From a virus, in IMG/VR virus record IMGVR_UViG_3300014838_000066, positions 1 to 27,918 of that record: a stretch of 27,918 nucleotides of DNA. One strand, given 5' to 3'. The translations under genes were made by a program, and so were the position numbers. The notes beneath the pieces are model-generated. The model did no database searches. It saw nothing but the letters and a program-made list of their open reading frames with translations, and was not told the DNA's origin. Of this stretch, positions 13,016 to 20,193 are shown in pieces. Each line of letters begins with the position of its first letter. The first letter of the stretch is position 1.

Positions 13016-13254
13016 ATAACCTTAACCCAGAAGACCTCACCCCGGCGGAAGAAATAAAAAAGGCAGAAGATCAACAAGGAAAACTTAGTTACTCGGACGC
13101 AGAGTTCAACCCTGAAAAGAACGATAAAGTCATCAGCATAATGAAACAGATGGACGGGAATTGGAAGGCGTTTGGTCAGAAGAATGGAAAGATATTGGTG
13201 ATACGAGGCGTTAAACCTGAAGATGTGTTGGTGGAGTTCTTGACCCATGAGTAG
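13012..13254 (+). CDS. Hypothetical protein (80 aa)
   Basis: Not recognised. The N-terminal half is acidic and polar; the C-terminal half looks like a small alpha/beta domain (WKAFGQKNGKILVIRGVKPEDVLVEFL). Overlaps the next gene by 8 bases. Confidence 0.55.
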   Translation: MNNLNPEDLTPAEEIKKAEDQQGKLSYSDAEFNPEKNDKVISIMKQMDGNWKAFGQKNGKILVIRGVKPEDVLVEFLTHE

Positions 13255-13414
13255 AAATATAGTCCTAAAATATCAATATCAGTGCGGGAAAAGGAAGTAT
13301 GTGTCTAAAAGAGATGCGGTAACAGCGAGAAATTGGTTAAGAGATGAGCGAGGCGAGGTGCTTAATGTGTATCCATGTCCAAAGTGCAAAGGGTGGCATT
13401 TGACTCATAAGTAG
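13247..13414 (+). CDS. Small zinc-knuckle protein with CPKCKGWHLT motif (55 aa)
   Basis: A 55-codon frame, MSRNIVLKYQ to HLTHK. A Cys at 13 (YQCGKRKY) and the pair PCPKCKGWHLT (43-53) match a small phage and bacterial protein type with the pattern Y-x-C-x-x-C-x-x-WHLT, in which the first residues come from a strand with a CGK turn. Zinc binding is likely; the role is unknown. The late promoter P4 begins inside its last codons. Confidence 0.65.
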   Translation: MSRNIVLKYQYQCGKRKYVSKRDAVTARNWLRDERGEVLNVYPCPKCKGWHLTHK

Positions 13415-13428
13415 ATAAGCCCTATAAT
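13400..13428 (+). promoter_or_regulatory. Consensus sigma70 promoter P4 for the packaging/structural operon
   Basis: TTGACT (13400-13405), a 17-base spacer and perfect TATAAT (13423-13428). The -35 box lies in the last codons of the preceding gene. The predicted +1 (about 13435) is next to the A of the terS ATG (13436), so the terS transcript would be leaderless or have a 1-base leader. Confidence 0.72.
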
Positions 13429-13435
13429 ATGGGTA

Positions 13436-13987
13436 ATGGCGGCGACAATAAAGCAAAAGCAGGTTTTCAAAAAAGCACTAAAAGGCACTCCAATAAGTAA
13501 AGCGATGGTTGAGGTAGGATATTCAGAGAAATCGAATGTCGCTACGCTCACTAGAACTCAAGGATGGCAGGATTTGGTTAATAGGCATATATCCGACGAG
13601 AAGTTAGCGAAGGCACATGGAGAGCTTTTAGATCAAACGGAAGTCAATTATTTTGTGTTTCCGTCTAAGATGGAAGATGATGAGATAATTGAACACGTTA
13701 GACAAGCTGGGTTTGAAACGATTGTCGTTAGGAAGTCTATGCAAGGTAAATTAGCTTTTTATTCGATAATCAATGTGCAAGCTAGAAAATCGGCACTTGA
13801 TATGGGTTATAAGCTAAAAGATAGGTATGCCGCGGAAAAGCATATGAACATGAATGTCGAGGTCGAGGCATTACCAGTAATTAAAGCACTTACTGAACGA
13901 TTGAATGCAATATACAGCGGAGATGGTGTCCCAGGCGATGGAATTGAGTCCGGCATTGTGGGCGATAAAGCACAAGATAAAGAATGA
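13436..13987 (+). CDS. terS: Terminase small subunit
   Basis: Recognises phage DNA and delivers it to the large terminase for packaging. The N-terminal helix-turn-helix (QKQVFKKALKGTPISKAMVEVGYS, near residues 7-30) is the usual DNA-binding part of such proteins, and the C-terminal segment SALDMGYKLKDRYAAEKH is commonly seen in Terminase_2-like small subunits. The length of 183 is typical. It lies directly upstream of and overlaps the large subunit. ATG at 13436 is chosen; an ATG at 13429 is in another frame. Confidence 0.8.
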   Translation: MAATIKQKQVFKKALKGTPISKAMVEVGYSEKSNVATLTRTQGWQDLVNRHISDEKLAKAHGELLDQTEVNYFVFPSKMEDDEIIEHVRQAGFETIVVRKSMQGKLAFYSIINVQARKSALDMGYKLKDRYAAEKHMNMNVEVEALPVIKALTERLNAIYSGDGVPGDGIESGIVGDKAQDKE

Positions 13988-15539
13988 AGTAGGTTTCCCA
14001 ATAGAGTTTCAAAAGCGACGGTTTTTGTTTGATATTTATAACGACCTTAGTCCTTTCCAAGTTCTCTTGAAACCGCCGCAGATTGGGGCTACGGTAATGA
14101 ACGCCCTCAAGAGCTTCTGGGTGGCAAAGAAATTACGGCGACAGATAATTTATACCCTACCAACCATCTCGGACGTTCAAGACATGGTCGGTGGTTCATT
14201 CAATCGTATCATCGCCCAGAATCCTATCTTGATGGAGTGGGTAAAAGACCACGATACCGTAGAGCAAAAGTCAGTAGGCAATTCAATTATTTTCTATCGC
14301 GGAACATTCACGGCAAAGCAGGCTATGATGATTCCATCAGGTCTGAACATCCACGATGAGGTCGATGCGTCGAATATGGAAGTCATCACGCAATATGAAA
14401 ACAGACTACAAGCACAGGAGGACGGAGGGTGGAGGTGGTACTTCAGCCATCCCAGCCTCGCTGGACACGGAGTCGATGTCTACTGGGAACAAAGCGATAA
14501 AAAAGAGTGGTTTATCACGTGCGAGGTATGTCATACAGAACAAATACTTACCTGGCCAGATAGCATTAAGGATGAAGTTTATATTTGCAAAAACTGTGGG
14601 CGAGCGCTCTCGGATACTGCAAGAATATGTGGAGTATGGAAAGCTACATCGCAAGGTGATTTTTCTGGCTATCACATCTCCCAGCTCATGCTCTACAACA
14701 AGAGCGCGAAAGACATCATCAAAGCGTTCAACGACCCGCAAAAAGACAAACAATACTTCTACAACTATGTCTTAGGGCTTCCCTTCATCGGCTCGGAGGA
14801 TAGGATAGAACCGAAAACCGTGCTGATGAACTGCGTGGACGAGGTGAATGATTACTACAAGAAGGACGACCGAGTCATCATCGGGTGCGATACGGGGCAT
14901 GGGATACACTATGTGCTAAGAAACCAGCAAGGAGTCTTCTTGTACGGGCATGAAACGGAGATAACGGCTAGTAAAGACCCCTACGACAAGATAGCGAAGT
15001 TCTTAGAGACCTTCGAGAAATCGGTGGCTATCTTCGACCAAGGAGGAGATTTAATCGGCGTGCGTAAGCTCCAAGCCAAATATCCCGGCAGGGTCTTTTT
15101 AGTCTTCTATCGCAAGGATAGGAAGTCGAACGATTACGTTGAGTGGGGCGTTGATGATGAGTTCGGCACGGTGAGAGTCGATAGGAATAGGCAGATGACC
15201 ATTATGGTCGAGCAGATGAGAGATATTGGCAGGTATCGGCTGAACGGCACAAAGGATGAATGGGCGGAGTTCGCCTCACACTTCGGCTTCTTATATCGTG
15301 AGGAGATTATTACTGACGCAAAGCCCGGCAAAGACGATAGGAGTTTGTTGGGGGCTGAGTATGTCTGGAAGAGAAACGGCCCCGACCATTTTTGTCATGC
15401 CCTACTCTATAGCGACATCGGTATGCAACGCTTCAACCATGAGAAAGCCGTTGTCTTCGGCGCGAAGGATGTCTTTGAGGGAATACGAAAAGCCCAAATC
15501 GTGTCAGATGGGGGCGTACAACTATTGTGGCCGAAATGA
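13905..15539 (+). CDS. terL: Terminase large subunit
   Basis: The motor and nuclease of DNA packaging. The Walker A position reads KPPQIGAT (residues 56-63), where the usual GK(S/T) is replaced by GAT; Walker B is NIHDEVD (148-154). A zinc ribbon CEVC ... CKNC (206-209, 228-231) sits between the ATPase and nuclease parts, as in GpA-like terminases. The nuclease starts at IIGCDTGHG (Asp329) with later acidic residues in AIFDQGGD and a DHFCHALLYS end. The start is uncertain: ATG at 13905 gives an 83-base overlap with terS, ATGs at 13923 and 13938 give shorter overlaps and the last begins MELSPALWA, typical for this family. Confidence 0.88.
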   Translation: MQYTAEMVSQAMELSPALWAIKHKIKNEVGFPIEFQKRRFLFDIYNDLSPFQVLLKPPQIGATVMNALKSFWVAKKLRRQIIYTLPTISDVQDMVGGSFNRIIAQNPILMEWVKDHDTVEQKSVGNSIIFYRGTFTAKQAMMIPSGLNIHDEVDASNMEVITQYENRLQAQEDGGWRWYFSHPSLAGHGVDVYWEQSDKKEWFITCEVCHTEQILTWPDSIKDEVYICKNCGRALSDTARICGVWKATSQGDFSGYHISQLMLYNKSAKDIIKAFNDPQKDKQYFYNYVLGLPFIGSEDRIEPKTVLMNCVDEVNDYYKKDDRVIIGCDTGHGIHYVLRNQQGVFLYGHETEITASKDPYDKIAKFLETFEKSVAIFDQGGDLIGVRKLQAKYPGRVFLVFYRKDRKSNDYVEWGVDDEFGTVRVDRNRQMTIMVEQMRDIGRYRLNGTKDEWAEFASHFGFLYREEIITDAKPGKDDRSLLGAEYVWKRNGPDHFCHALLYSDIGMQRFNHEKAVVFGAKDVFEGIRKAQIVSDGGVQLLWPK

Positions 15540-15808
15540 ACCGAGAAGAACGCAACGCTTACAACCGCAGGAAGCAAAAAGAGTACCGTGATTTGAAACG
15601 CGGCGCACCTCCCCATCACAAGCCGACGTTCGTAAAATATACCATCACGGCGAGAGTCTTAAATATCCACGTTCCTACGGAGGAGATACTCCGGCAGGCG
15701 GGACATTGTAGTTATTGCGGGATGCTCCTAGAATCTGAGTATCATCAGAAGCATCCGTTGGTAGGTTGTCAAGTGGCGGCGAGGAATGATAACTACGGGA
15801 AGAATTAG
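15536..15808 (+). CDS. Hypothetical protein with a CxxC zinc knuckle (90 aa)
   Basis: The basic N-terminus (MNREERNAYNRRKQKEYRDLKRG) looks like a nucleic-acid-binding helix; the C-terminal part has CSYCGMLLESEYHQKHPLVGC, a CxxC plus His/Cys arrangement of a degenerate zinc finger. No HNH triad is complete. It starts within the terL stop (ATGA). The stop TAG is the first part of the TAGTACACGA element. Confidence 0.6.
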   Translation: MNREERNAYNRRKQKEYRDLKRGAPPHHKPTFVKYTITARVLNIHVPTEEILRQAGHCSYCGMLLESEYHQKHPLVGCQVAARNDNYGKN

Positions 15809-15846
15809 TACACGAAATATAACGTATTGAGTTTGTGGGATAATGT
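15806..15846 (+). promoter_or_regulatory. Late promoter candidate L1 (TAGTACACGA element)
   Basis: TAGTACACGA (15806-15815, its TAG is the stop of the preceding gene) followed by GATAAT (15839-15844, spacing 23) or TAATGT (15841-15846). The latter lies 6 bases from the portal ATG at 15853, so the mRNA would start at the start codon. No TTGACA-like -35 is present at the normal distance. Confidence 0.45.
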
Positions 15847-15852
15847 GGTCAT

Positions 15853-17853
15853 ATGTCTGACCCATTCCAAGACAATATCGACGGCGTTACCCAACTCATC
15901 ACCTCGGATACCAATAAACTTCGCACGAAGGGCAATTTAGATGTCGAAGGCAAGGTAGGCGAGGAGCTGGATGTTCTCGACCTCCCGATGTCGGACACGA
16001 AGCTCTTGAAACTCCGCGATGAGTGGGAGAACCAATATGCCCCCTATGAAAGCAAAGTAGCCATTCCTATCCGTGCGAGAAACCTCAAAAGCTATCTCGG
16101 TAGGAACGCGTTAGGCGAAGTACCGGGCGATGACGAGATTGTAGCAGCTAACCTCCAGTTCGAGTCCGAGGAGACATTCTTACCTGCGGCTACGGCACAA
16201 GACCCAGCTCCCTTCTGTTTCGCCGCAAACGACCAGCAAGGGAACAAACTGGCAGATACCGTGCAGACGATGCTCCAGTTCCACGTTCAACAGTTAAATC
16301 TAAGGCGGAAGATAGCCGTTATGGTACGCCAGTGGTCAATCAATCATCTTGGAGTCCTGAAGCCGGGCTGGAACAAAGACATCAAAGACGTTGCTATTGA
16401 AAACCGCAGGATACAAGATTTCATCTTTGACCCCGAGGGCTTTGTTGATGTGTACGGAGATTTCAGTTCGTGGCTTGGTGAGAGGATCTACGTTACGGCG
16501 GAGAAGCTGACCGAACTGTTCCCCAAAAAGACCGCCGATATAATACTCGAAGTGGACGGGAAAATGGGAACCCGTGTCTGTTGTACGGAGTGGTGGAATG
16601 ATGACTATTGTTTTACGACGTTCGAGCATCTCGTTTTAGACAAGCACAAGAACGAGTATTTTAACTATGAGGATGAGGAACAAGAGCCAGATCCGCTGAC
16701 GGGGCAGACACCTCCTCCAAAACGGAATCACTTTGCCTTACCGAAGAAGCCGTATATCTTCTTGAGTGTTTTCAGCTTACAAGAGAGACCCCACGACATT
16801 ACGGGGTTAATCGAGCAAAGTATCCCCGACCAGCGGAGACTGACCAAGAGAGCCGACCAAATAGACAACAACGTCAGTCAGGCGAACAATGGACTGATAT
16901 TCAGCGAGGATAATTTCAATCAAGAGACAGCAAAACAAGGATATGACGCTTTGACCAAGAAAGGCTATGGTGGCGTTTTGGCACCTTCGAGTGAAAAGGG
17001 ACAGGGTGCGACAGGAGCCATCGTGCGCCTTGACGCTCCTAATTTCCCAGAGGCTGCCTTCAACGAGGTGGAAATGTTGGAGAACCATATTCGTAGTCGC
17101 TGGGGTACGCAGGGCATCTCAAGCCAGCCCGCGAAACCCGACGAAACCGCTCGTGGTATGACTTTGAACCAGCAGAGAGATACTTCACGCATCGGCGGTG
17201 GCATTGGAGATGTCATCGAGCAGTCCGTAGCGAAGCCAGCGTGTGATTGGCTGGTTCAGTTGTATCACGTCTTCTACGATGAAAAACACTTTGGAGCTGT
17301 CTTAGGTTCAGGCGCGGCGACGCAGTACGTCGAACTTCAGGCTCAAGACATCGACCAGCAGTTAATCGTCGGCATCACGGCGAACTCGATGCAACCGAAA
17401 GACCAAATAAGCGAAGGGAATCAGGCGATGACCTTAGCTCAAGGTGGATTTATCGGCCCAAAGACCTTATTAGAGACGCTTAATTTCCCCGACCCTGATG
17501 ACGCAGCATCGGACGGTGCGTTCTGGACGTACAGCCAAAAGACGGATGGCGGAATGGCTTACATCAGTTTGAATTTCCCAGAACTCGGTCAGAAGCTCCA
17601 ACAGATGCAAGCCCAACAGCAGCAGGCTGCCCAACAGCAACAGCAAGCCCAAGCTCAACAGGAAGCACAAGGAGTTCAACAGCAGCAGGCTCAACAGGGT
17701 CAAGCCGCCCAGCAACAAATGGCACAAAAAGAGTCGGCGCATCAACAGAAGATGCAGCACGAGGAACAAGACCACGCCCAAAAGTTAGCCCAGTCAAAAG
17801 AAATGGCGAGTGCAGCGTTAGCGGCGAAGACAAAAGGAACGGAGGCTAAGTAG
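15853..17853 (+). CDS. Portal protein (P22-like, Gln-rich C-terminus)
   Basis: Forms the dodecameric ring through which DNA enters the capsid. The 666-residue length, the alpha/beta core with the DFIFDPEGFVDVYGDFSSW segment, the long clip/stem region with IEQSIPDQRRLTKRADQIDNN and the basic SRIGGG loop fit the P22-type portal family. Residues of about 575-640 are extremely Gln/Ala-rich, predicted as a long helix that in P22 forms the barrel reaching into the head. It follows the terminases, as usual. The start has no Shine-Dalgarno motif and is near a TAGTACACGA element. Confidence 0.85.
   Translation: MSDPFQDNIDGVTQLITSDTNKLRTKGNLDVEGKVGEELDVLDLPMSDTKLLKLRDEWENQYAPYESKVAIPIRARNLKSYLGRNALGEVPGDDEIVAANLQFESEETFLPAATAQDPAPFCFAANDQQGNKLADTVQTMLQFHVQQLNLRRKIAVMVRQWSINHLGVLKPGWNKDIKDVAIENRRIQDFIFDPEGFVDVYGDFSSWLGERIYVTAEKLTELFPKKTADIILEVDGKMGTRVCCTEWWNDDYCFTTFEHLVLDKHKNEYFNYEDEEQEPDPLTGQTPPPKRNHFALPKKPYIFLSVFSLQERPHDITGLIEQSIPDQRRLTKRADQIDNNVSQANNGLIFSEDNFNQETAKQGYDALTKKGYGGVLAPSSEKGQGATGAIVRLDAPNFPEAAFNEVEMLENHIRSRWGTQGISSQPAKPDETARGMTLNQQRDTSRIGGGIGDVIEQSVAKPACDWLVQLYHVFYDEKHFGAVLGSGAATQYVELQAQDIDQQLIVGITANSMQPKDQISEGNQAMTLAQGGFIGPKTLLETLNFPDPDDAASDGAFWTYSQKTDGGMAYISLNFPELGQKLQQMQAQQQQAAQQQQQAQAQQEAQGVQQQQAQQGQAAQQQMAQKESAHQQKMQHEEQDHAQKLAQSKEMASAALAAKTKGTEAK
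17585..17790 (+). repeat. Low-complexity CAA/CAG-rich tract in the portal gene
   Basis: Irregular CAA/CAG/GCC codon runs encode the Gln/Ala-rich C-terminal helix of the portal protein. The tract is not a perfect tandem repeat, but could vary in length between relatives. Confidence 0.7.
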
Positions 17854-17889
17854 TACACGAAATATAAACTAAACAAATTATTATAAAAT
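17851..17889 (+). promoter_or_regulatory. Late promoter candidate L2 (TAGTACACGA element)
   Basis: TAGTACACGA (17851-17860; TAG is the portal stop) followed by overlapping TATAAA (17882-17887, spacing 21) and TAAAAT (17884-17889, spacing 23). TAAAAT lies 6 bases before the ATG at 17896, predicting a leaderless mRNA. Confidence 0.45.
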
Positions 17890-17895
17890 ACTGAT

Positions 17896-18120
17896 ATGAC
17901 TAACGAAGAAGAAAATCAATACGCCGCAGGAATAATGTCGGGCGGCAACATGAGAAAAATGGGAAACAAGAAGAAATCTTCCCCCGCCCGCTCAAAGGCG
18001 TTAGAGAAGAAGAAAGATATTAACGAAAGACCCGCTGGCTATTGGGAAAATCACGAAACCGATTATCAAAGAAAGCGTCGTCAATCTAGTGAGATGAAAA
18101 AGAACGGCAAAACTTCCTAA
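17896..18120 (+). CDS. Small basic protein with SPARSKALEKKK motif
   Basis: A 74-residue, Lys/Arg-rich, probably disordered protein. The segment SSPARSKALEKKK (about residues 28-40) is nearly repeated in the protein at 18534 (STPVRTKALEKKK). The position directly after the portal and before membrane-anchored proteins suggests a structural or assembly role, but no family is recognised. Confidence 0.6.
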   Translation: MTNEEENQYAAGIMSGGNMRKMGNKKKSSPARSKALEKKKDINERPAGYWENHETDYQRKRRQSSEMKKNGKTS

Positions 18121-18121
18121 C

Positions 18122-18532
18122 ATGACAACCCTCAATAAAATTTTCGCAGGTATCGTTGGACTCGCTATTCTCCTTGGCGTGGGAATCTATGCGTATAACT
18201 CTTTCCATGTTGTCCCCCAGAATCTCGGCGGAGTTTACGGCACTCCAGCGTTCAATGACTACACGGACGCCACGCTTGCAACGACTACCTTAGCGAATTA
18301 CGCTGGCATCTTGCACGTGATTGACGTAACAACTCCTATCGCAAACTCGGTCATCACGGTTTACGACGCAGCTTCCACTTCCACGGCAACCACGGTAGTA
18401 GCAAAGATAACCGTACCCTCAACCGCAACGAACCCGTTTGAATTGACGTTCGATAATATCTTCAAGAGTGGTCTGACAGTCGTACAGACGGGAGCGAGTT
18501 CAACTATTACGGCGGAGTACCAGCAAAACTAA
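18122..18532 (+). CDS. Membrane-anchored or secreted beta-rich protein
   Basis: An N-terminal hydrophobic helix (IFAGIVGLAILLGVGIYAY, about residues 7-25) follows a short positively charged start, as in a signal anchor or uncleaved signal peptide. The rest (about 110 residues) is Thr/Ala-rich and beta-stranded (SVITVYDAASTSTATTVVAKITVPS), similar to small beta-sandwich domains. The codon use matches virion proteins of this window. It could be a virion protein embedded in or crossing a membrane; no family is recognised. It starts just after the preceding stop (leader CTAAC). Confidence 0.6.
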   Translation: MTTLNKIFAGIVGLAILLGVGIYAYNSFHVVPQNLGGVYGTPAFNDYTDATLATTTLANYAGILHVIDVTTPIANSVITVYDAASTSTATTVVAKITVPSTATNPFELTFDNIFKSGLTVVQTGASSTITAEYQQN

Positions 18533-18533
18533 C

Positions 18534-18791
18534 ATGGCAAACAAAGCGATGTGGGATTGGATGGATAAACAGGAAGGGCGCAAGGAGGGTGATTCAACTC
18601 GTGCGTTAGATAAAGAAAAAAAGCGACAAGGATATAAGTCTACGCCTGTTAGGACAAAAGCATTGGAGAAGAAAAAAGAAGGCACGCACAAACATTCGTG
18701 GGATACTGCCCCCGGTATGGACGAAAAGATATGCAAGGGGTGTAATATCCATTCTCCAAAAGATAGTCAGAGCAAACATTATATAGCGTAA
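18534..18791 (+). CDS. Small basic protein with KALEKKK motif and zinc knuckle
   Basis: Eighty-five residues, basic. It shares the motif R(S/T)KALEKKK with the 17896 gene; the C-terminal part has HKHSWD ... CKGCNIHS, a possible Cys/His metal site. Leader CTAAC. Function unknown. Confidence 0.55.
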   Translation: MANKAMWDWMDKQEGRKEGDSTRALDKEKKRQGYKSTPVRTKALEKKKEGTHKHSWDTAPGMDEKICKGCNIHSPKDSQSKHYIA

Positions 18792-18795
18792 TAAT

Positions 18796-18855
18796 ATGAC
18801 AAACGGAAAGGTCGGAAAATACACGACAAAAAAACAAATTAGACAAACAAACTAA
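18796..18855 (+). CDS. Possible 19-residue peptide
   Basis: ATG four bases after the preceding stop opens a 19-codon frame (MTNGKVGKYT to IRQTN), basic. It contains a TACACGA sequence by coincidence or as a decayed late element; the spacing to the next start (52 bases) does not match the four good elements. Reality as a gene is uncertain. Confidence 0.25.
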   Translation: MTNGKVGKYTTKKQIRQTN

Positions 18856-18871
18856 ATCATAAAACAAAATT

Positions 18872-19240
18872 ATGGCAACCATGAATGTACCGGTACATCA
18901 GTACCACCCAGAGTTCTACTCTGGAGCGAAAGTCAGACAGTCAGAATTAACATTCGAGTATAACGCAGTGACAGCGAACACGACGCTTGTGGTGAATACC
19001 ATCGGCAATGTGGGAAACTGTCACGCGCTTATAGAGAATACATCAGGTTCAAATACTATCACACTTCCGACGGCAGTAGGTTGCGTGGGGTATCAGTTCG
19101 TCATTAAAAACACAGGTACGGGAACGGTAACTCTTGCGACGACATCAGGCCAGACGATCGACGGCGCAAGTACGCAGACCATCAGCCAGTACACGGCTTT
19201 AACTCCGGTGTCGAACGGAACAAATTGGATTCTTATCTAA
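18872..19240 (+). CDS. Beta-rich virion-type protein (GQTIDG / DGTNW-like repeat fold)
   Basis: A 122-residue protein with the pattern TITLPTAVGCVGYQFVIKNTG-TGTVTLATTSGQTIDG ... NGTNWILI. This block resembles a domain found in phage fibres and head-decoration proteins, in which strands of a beta-solenoid or sandwich alternate with conserved Gly turns. A virion surface role is likely but not certain. Unlike its two neighbours it has no transmembrane helix. Leader AAAACAAAATT. Confidence 0.6.
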   Translation: MATMNVPVHQYHPEFYSGAKVRQSELTFEYNAVTANTTLVVNTIGNVGNCHALIENTSGSNTITLPTAVGCVGYQFVIKNTGTGTVTLATTSGQTIDGASTQTISQYTALTPVSNGTNWILI

Positions 19241-19241
19241 C

Positions 19242-19757
19242 ATGAATAAAACATCAATTTCAGCATTGGTAGTAGCAGTGATAGCAGTGGCAATCGCAGG
19301 ATTTGCCGTTGCTTCACCTGTTCAGCAGAAGTTAGGGTCGTATACGCCTTCTCAACAGTCGGCGGGCGGATTCATCCATTCACTCGCTACCTCAACGGTG
19401 ATAGCGACGACTGATTTGTGTTCTAACGCAAATACGCAGTGGCTTGGAACTTCGGCATTGGCAACGGGAACACTCCCTGCGGCAACCTCGACCTATGCGG
19501 CATGCGGAGGACTTGCAAATCTCGGCGCATCGGTTTCGGGGAATATCATCAACGATTCAACGAATACCGTTGCATATTCTCCGGGTACAGGAGATGTGTT
19601 CAAGTGCGAAACGATTGGAGCGGGAACTTCGACGGTGCAGGGAACATGCACGGCAAGCACTTTAACCATCCTCGCAAGCTCGACGGTGAACTATCAGGTA
19701 TTCTTCGATACTTCATCCTCGTCGTTGGTATTCTTGGTAGGTAATAACTACAAATAA
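19242..19757 (+). CDS. Signal-anchor beta-rich protein
   Basis: 171 residues. An N-terminal helix (ISALVVAVIAVAIAGFAVA, about residues 5-23) ends in ASPVQQK, compatible with a signal peptidase I site after Ala, so the protein could be exported or anchored. The remaining Thr/Ser/Ala-rich part has strands (STYAACGGLANLGASVSGNII, TVNYQVFFDTSSSSLVFLVG) and four Cys that may form disulphides. Same arrangement as the 18122 protein. Together these suggest exported or membrane-associated phage proteins; no family is recognised. Confidence 0.6.
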   Translation: MNKTSISALVVAVIAVAIAGFAVASPVQQKLGSYTPSQQSAGGFIHSLATSTVIATTDLCSNANTQWLGTSALATGTLPAATSTYAACGGLANLGASVSGNIINDSTNTVAYSPGTGDVFKCETIGAGTSTVQGTCTASTLTILASSTVNYQVFFDTSSSSLVFLVGNNYK

Positions 19758-19759
19758 CC

Positions 19760-19957
19760 ATGAGTAAAAAAGAAGCAAAATCGGAAGCATTGGAAAAGCG
19801 GCTTATCAACAACATCGGCTATTGCCCAGAGTGCAAGAAAAAGCACCCGAAAGGGAAGCATGATAAGGAAAGCAAAAGTGAAGAATATCAGGAAAGCAGG
19901 AAGGAAAGCGAAAAGAAAATGAATAAGCGGGAAGAGAACGGCGATCAAGAAGATTAA
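19760..19957 (+). CDS. Small charged protein with CPECKKKH motif (65 aa)
   Basis: The N-terminal KSEALEKRL resembles the KALEKKK motif of the genes at 17896 and 18534. Next comes GYCPECKKKH, a half zinc finger, then a long charged, probably disordered Lys/Glu tail. Function unknown. Confidence 0.55.
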   Translation: MSKKEAKSEALEKRLINNIGYCPECKKKHPKGKHDKESKSEEYQESRKESEKKMNKREENGDQED

Positions 19958-19968
19958 CTAATAAAACT

Positions 19969-20097
19969 ATGAGCAAAATCGAACTTAAAATAGACGACGT
20001 GGTGGTGTTCTCGAACGAAGTTGAGCCAGTTCCGGCTGAACCCGTGGTAGAACCTGTTGCGCCCGTAGAGGAAACACCAGTAGAACCGACAGCGTAG
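19969..20097 (+). CDS. Pro/Glu/Val-rich mini-protein (42 aa)
   Basis: A 42-codon frame starting MSKIELKIDD and containing a PVPAEPVVEPVAPVEETPVEP-type extended segment (about residues 20-40). Such Pro-Glu segments form stiff, extended chains. The leader AACTAATAAAACT matches other genes, which supports its reality. Function unknown; it lies before the scaffold gene. Confidence 0.5.
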   Translation: MSKIELKIDDVVVFSNEVEPVPAEPVVEPVAPVEETPVEPTA

Positions 20098-20193
20098 CAG
20101 TATGACGCGATAAGGGCAACGTCGTAAAAGAACTAAGTCCTGTAATATAAACTCCCTGCGAAGGGTAAAGTAACATCCTGAAAAGGAAAAAAC
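20098..20193 (+). other. Structured leader before the scaffold gene
   Basis: A 96-base gap with hairpins GACG 20104-20107 / CGTC 20120-20123 and CCCT-GCGA-AGGG (20154-20165, GNRA-type loop), then AAGGA just before the scaffold ATG, one of the few Shine-Dalgarno-like motifs here. A weak -10 (TGTAATAT, TAATAT 20143-20148) has no matching -35. It may be a processed mRNA leader or weak promoter. Confidence 0.35.

Noticed and set aside
15536-15808. Second HNH endonuclease after terL
   Set aside because: Only a CxxC knuckle and scattered His/Cys are present; no complete HNH triad.
18820-18826. A fifth late element (TACACGA at 18820)
   Set aside because: It lacks the TAG stop context, lies inside a possible 19-codon frame and is 52 bases from the next ATG instead of 41-44.
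19439-19744. Two alternative + strand frames inside the signal-anchor gene at 19242
   Set aside because: Both lie fully within a better-supported gene and show no domain or start context.
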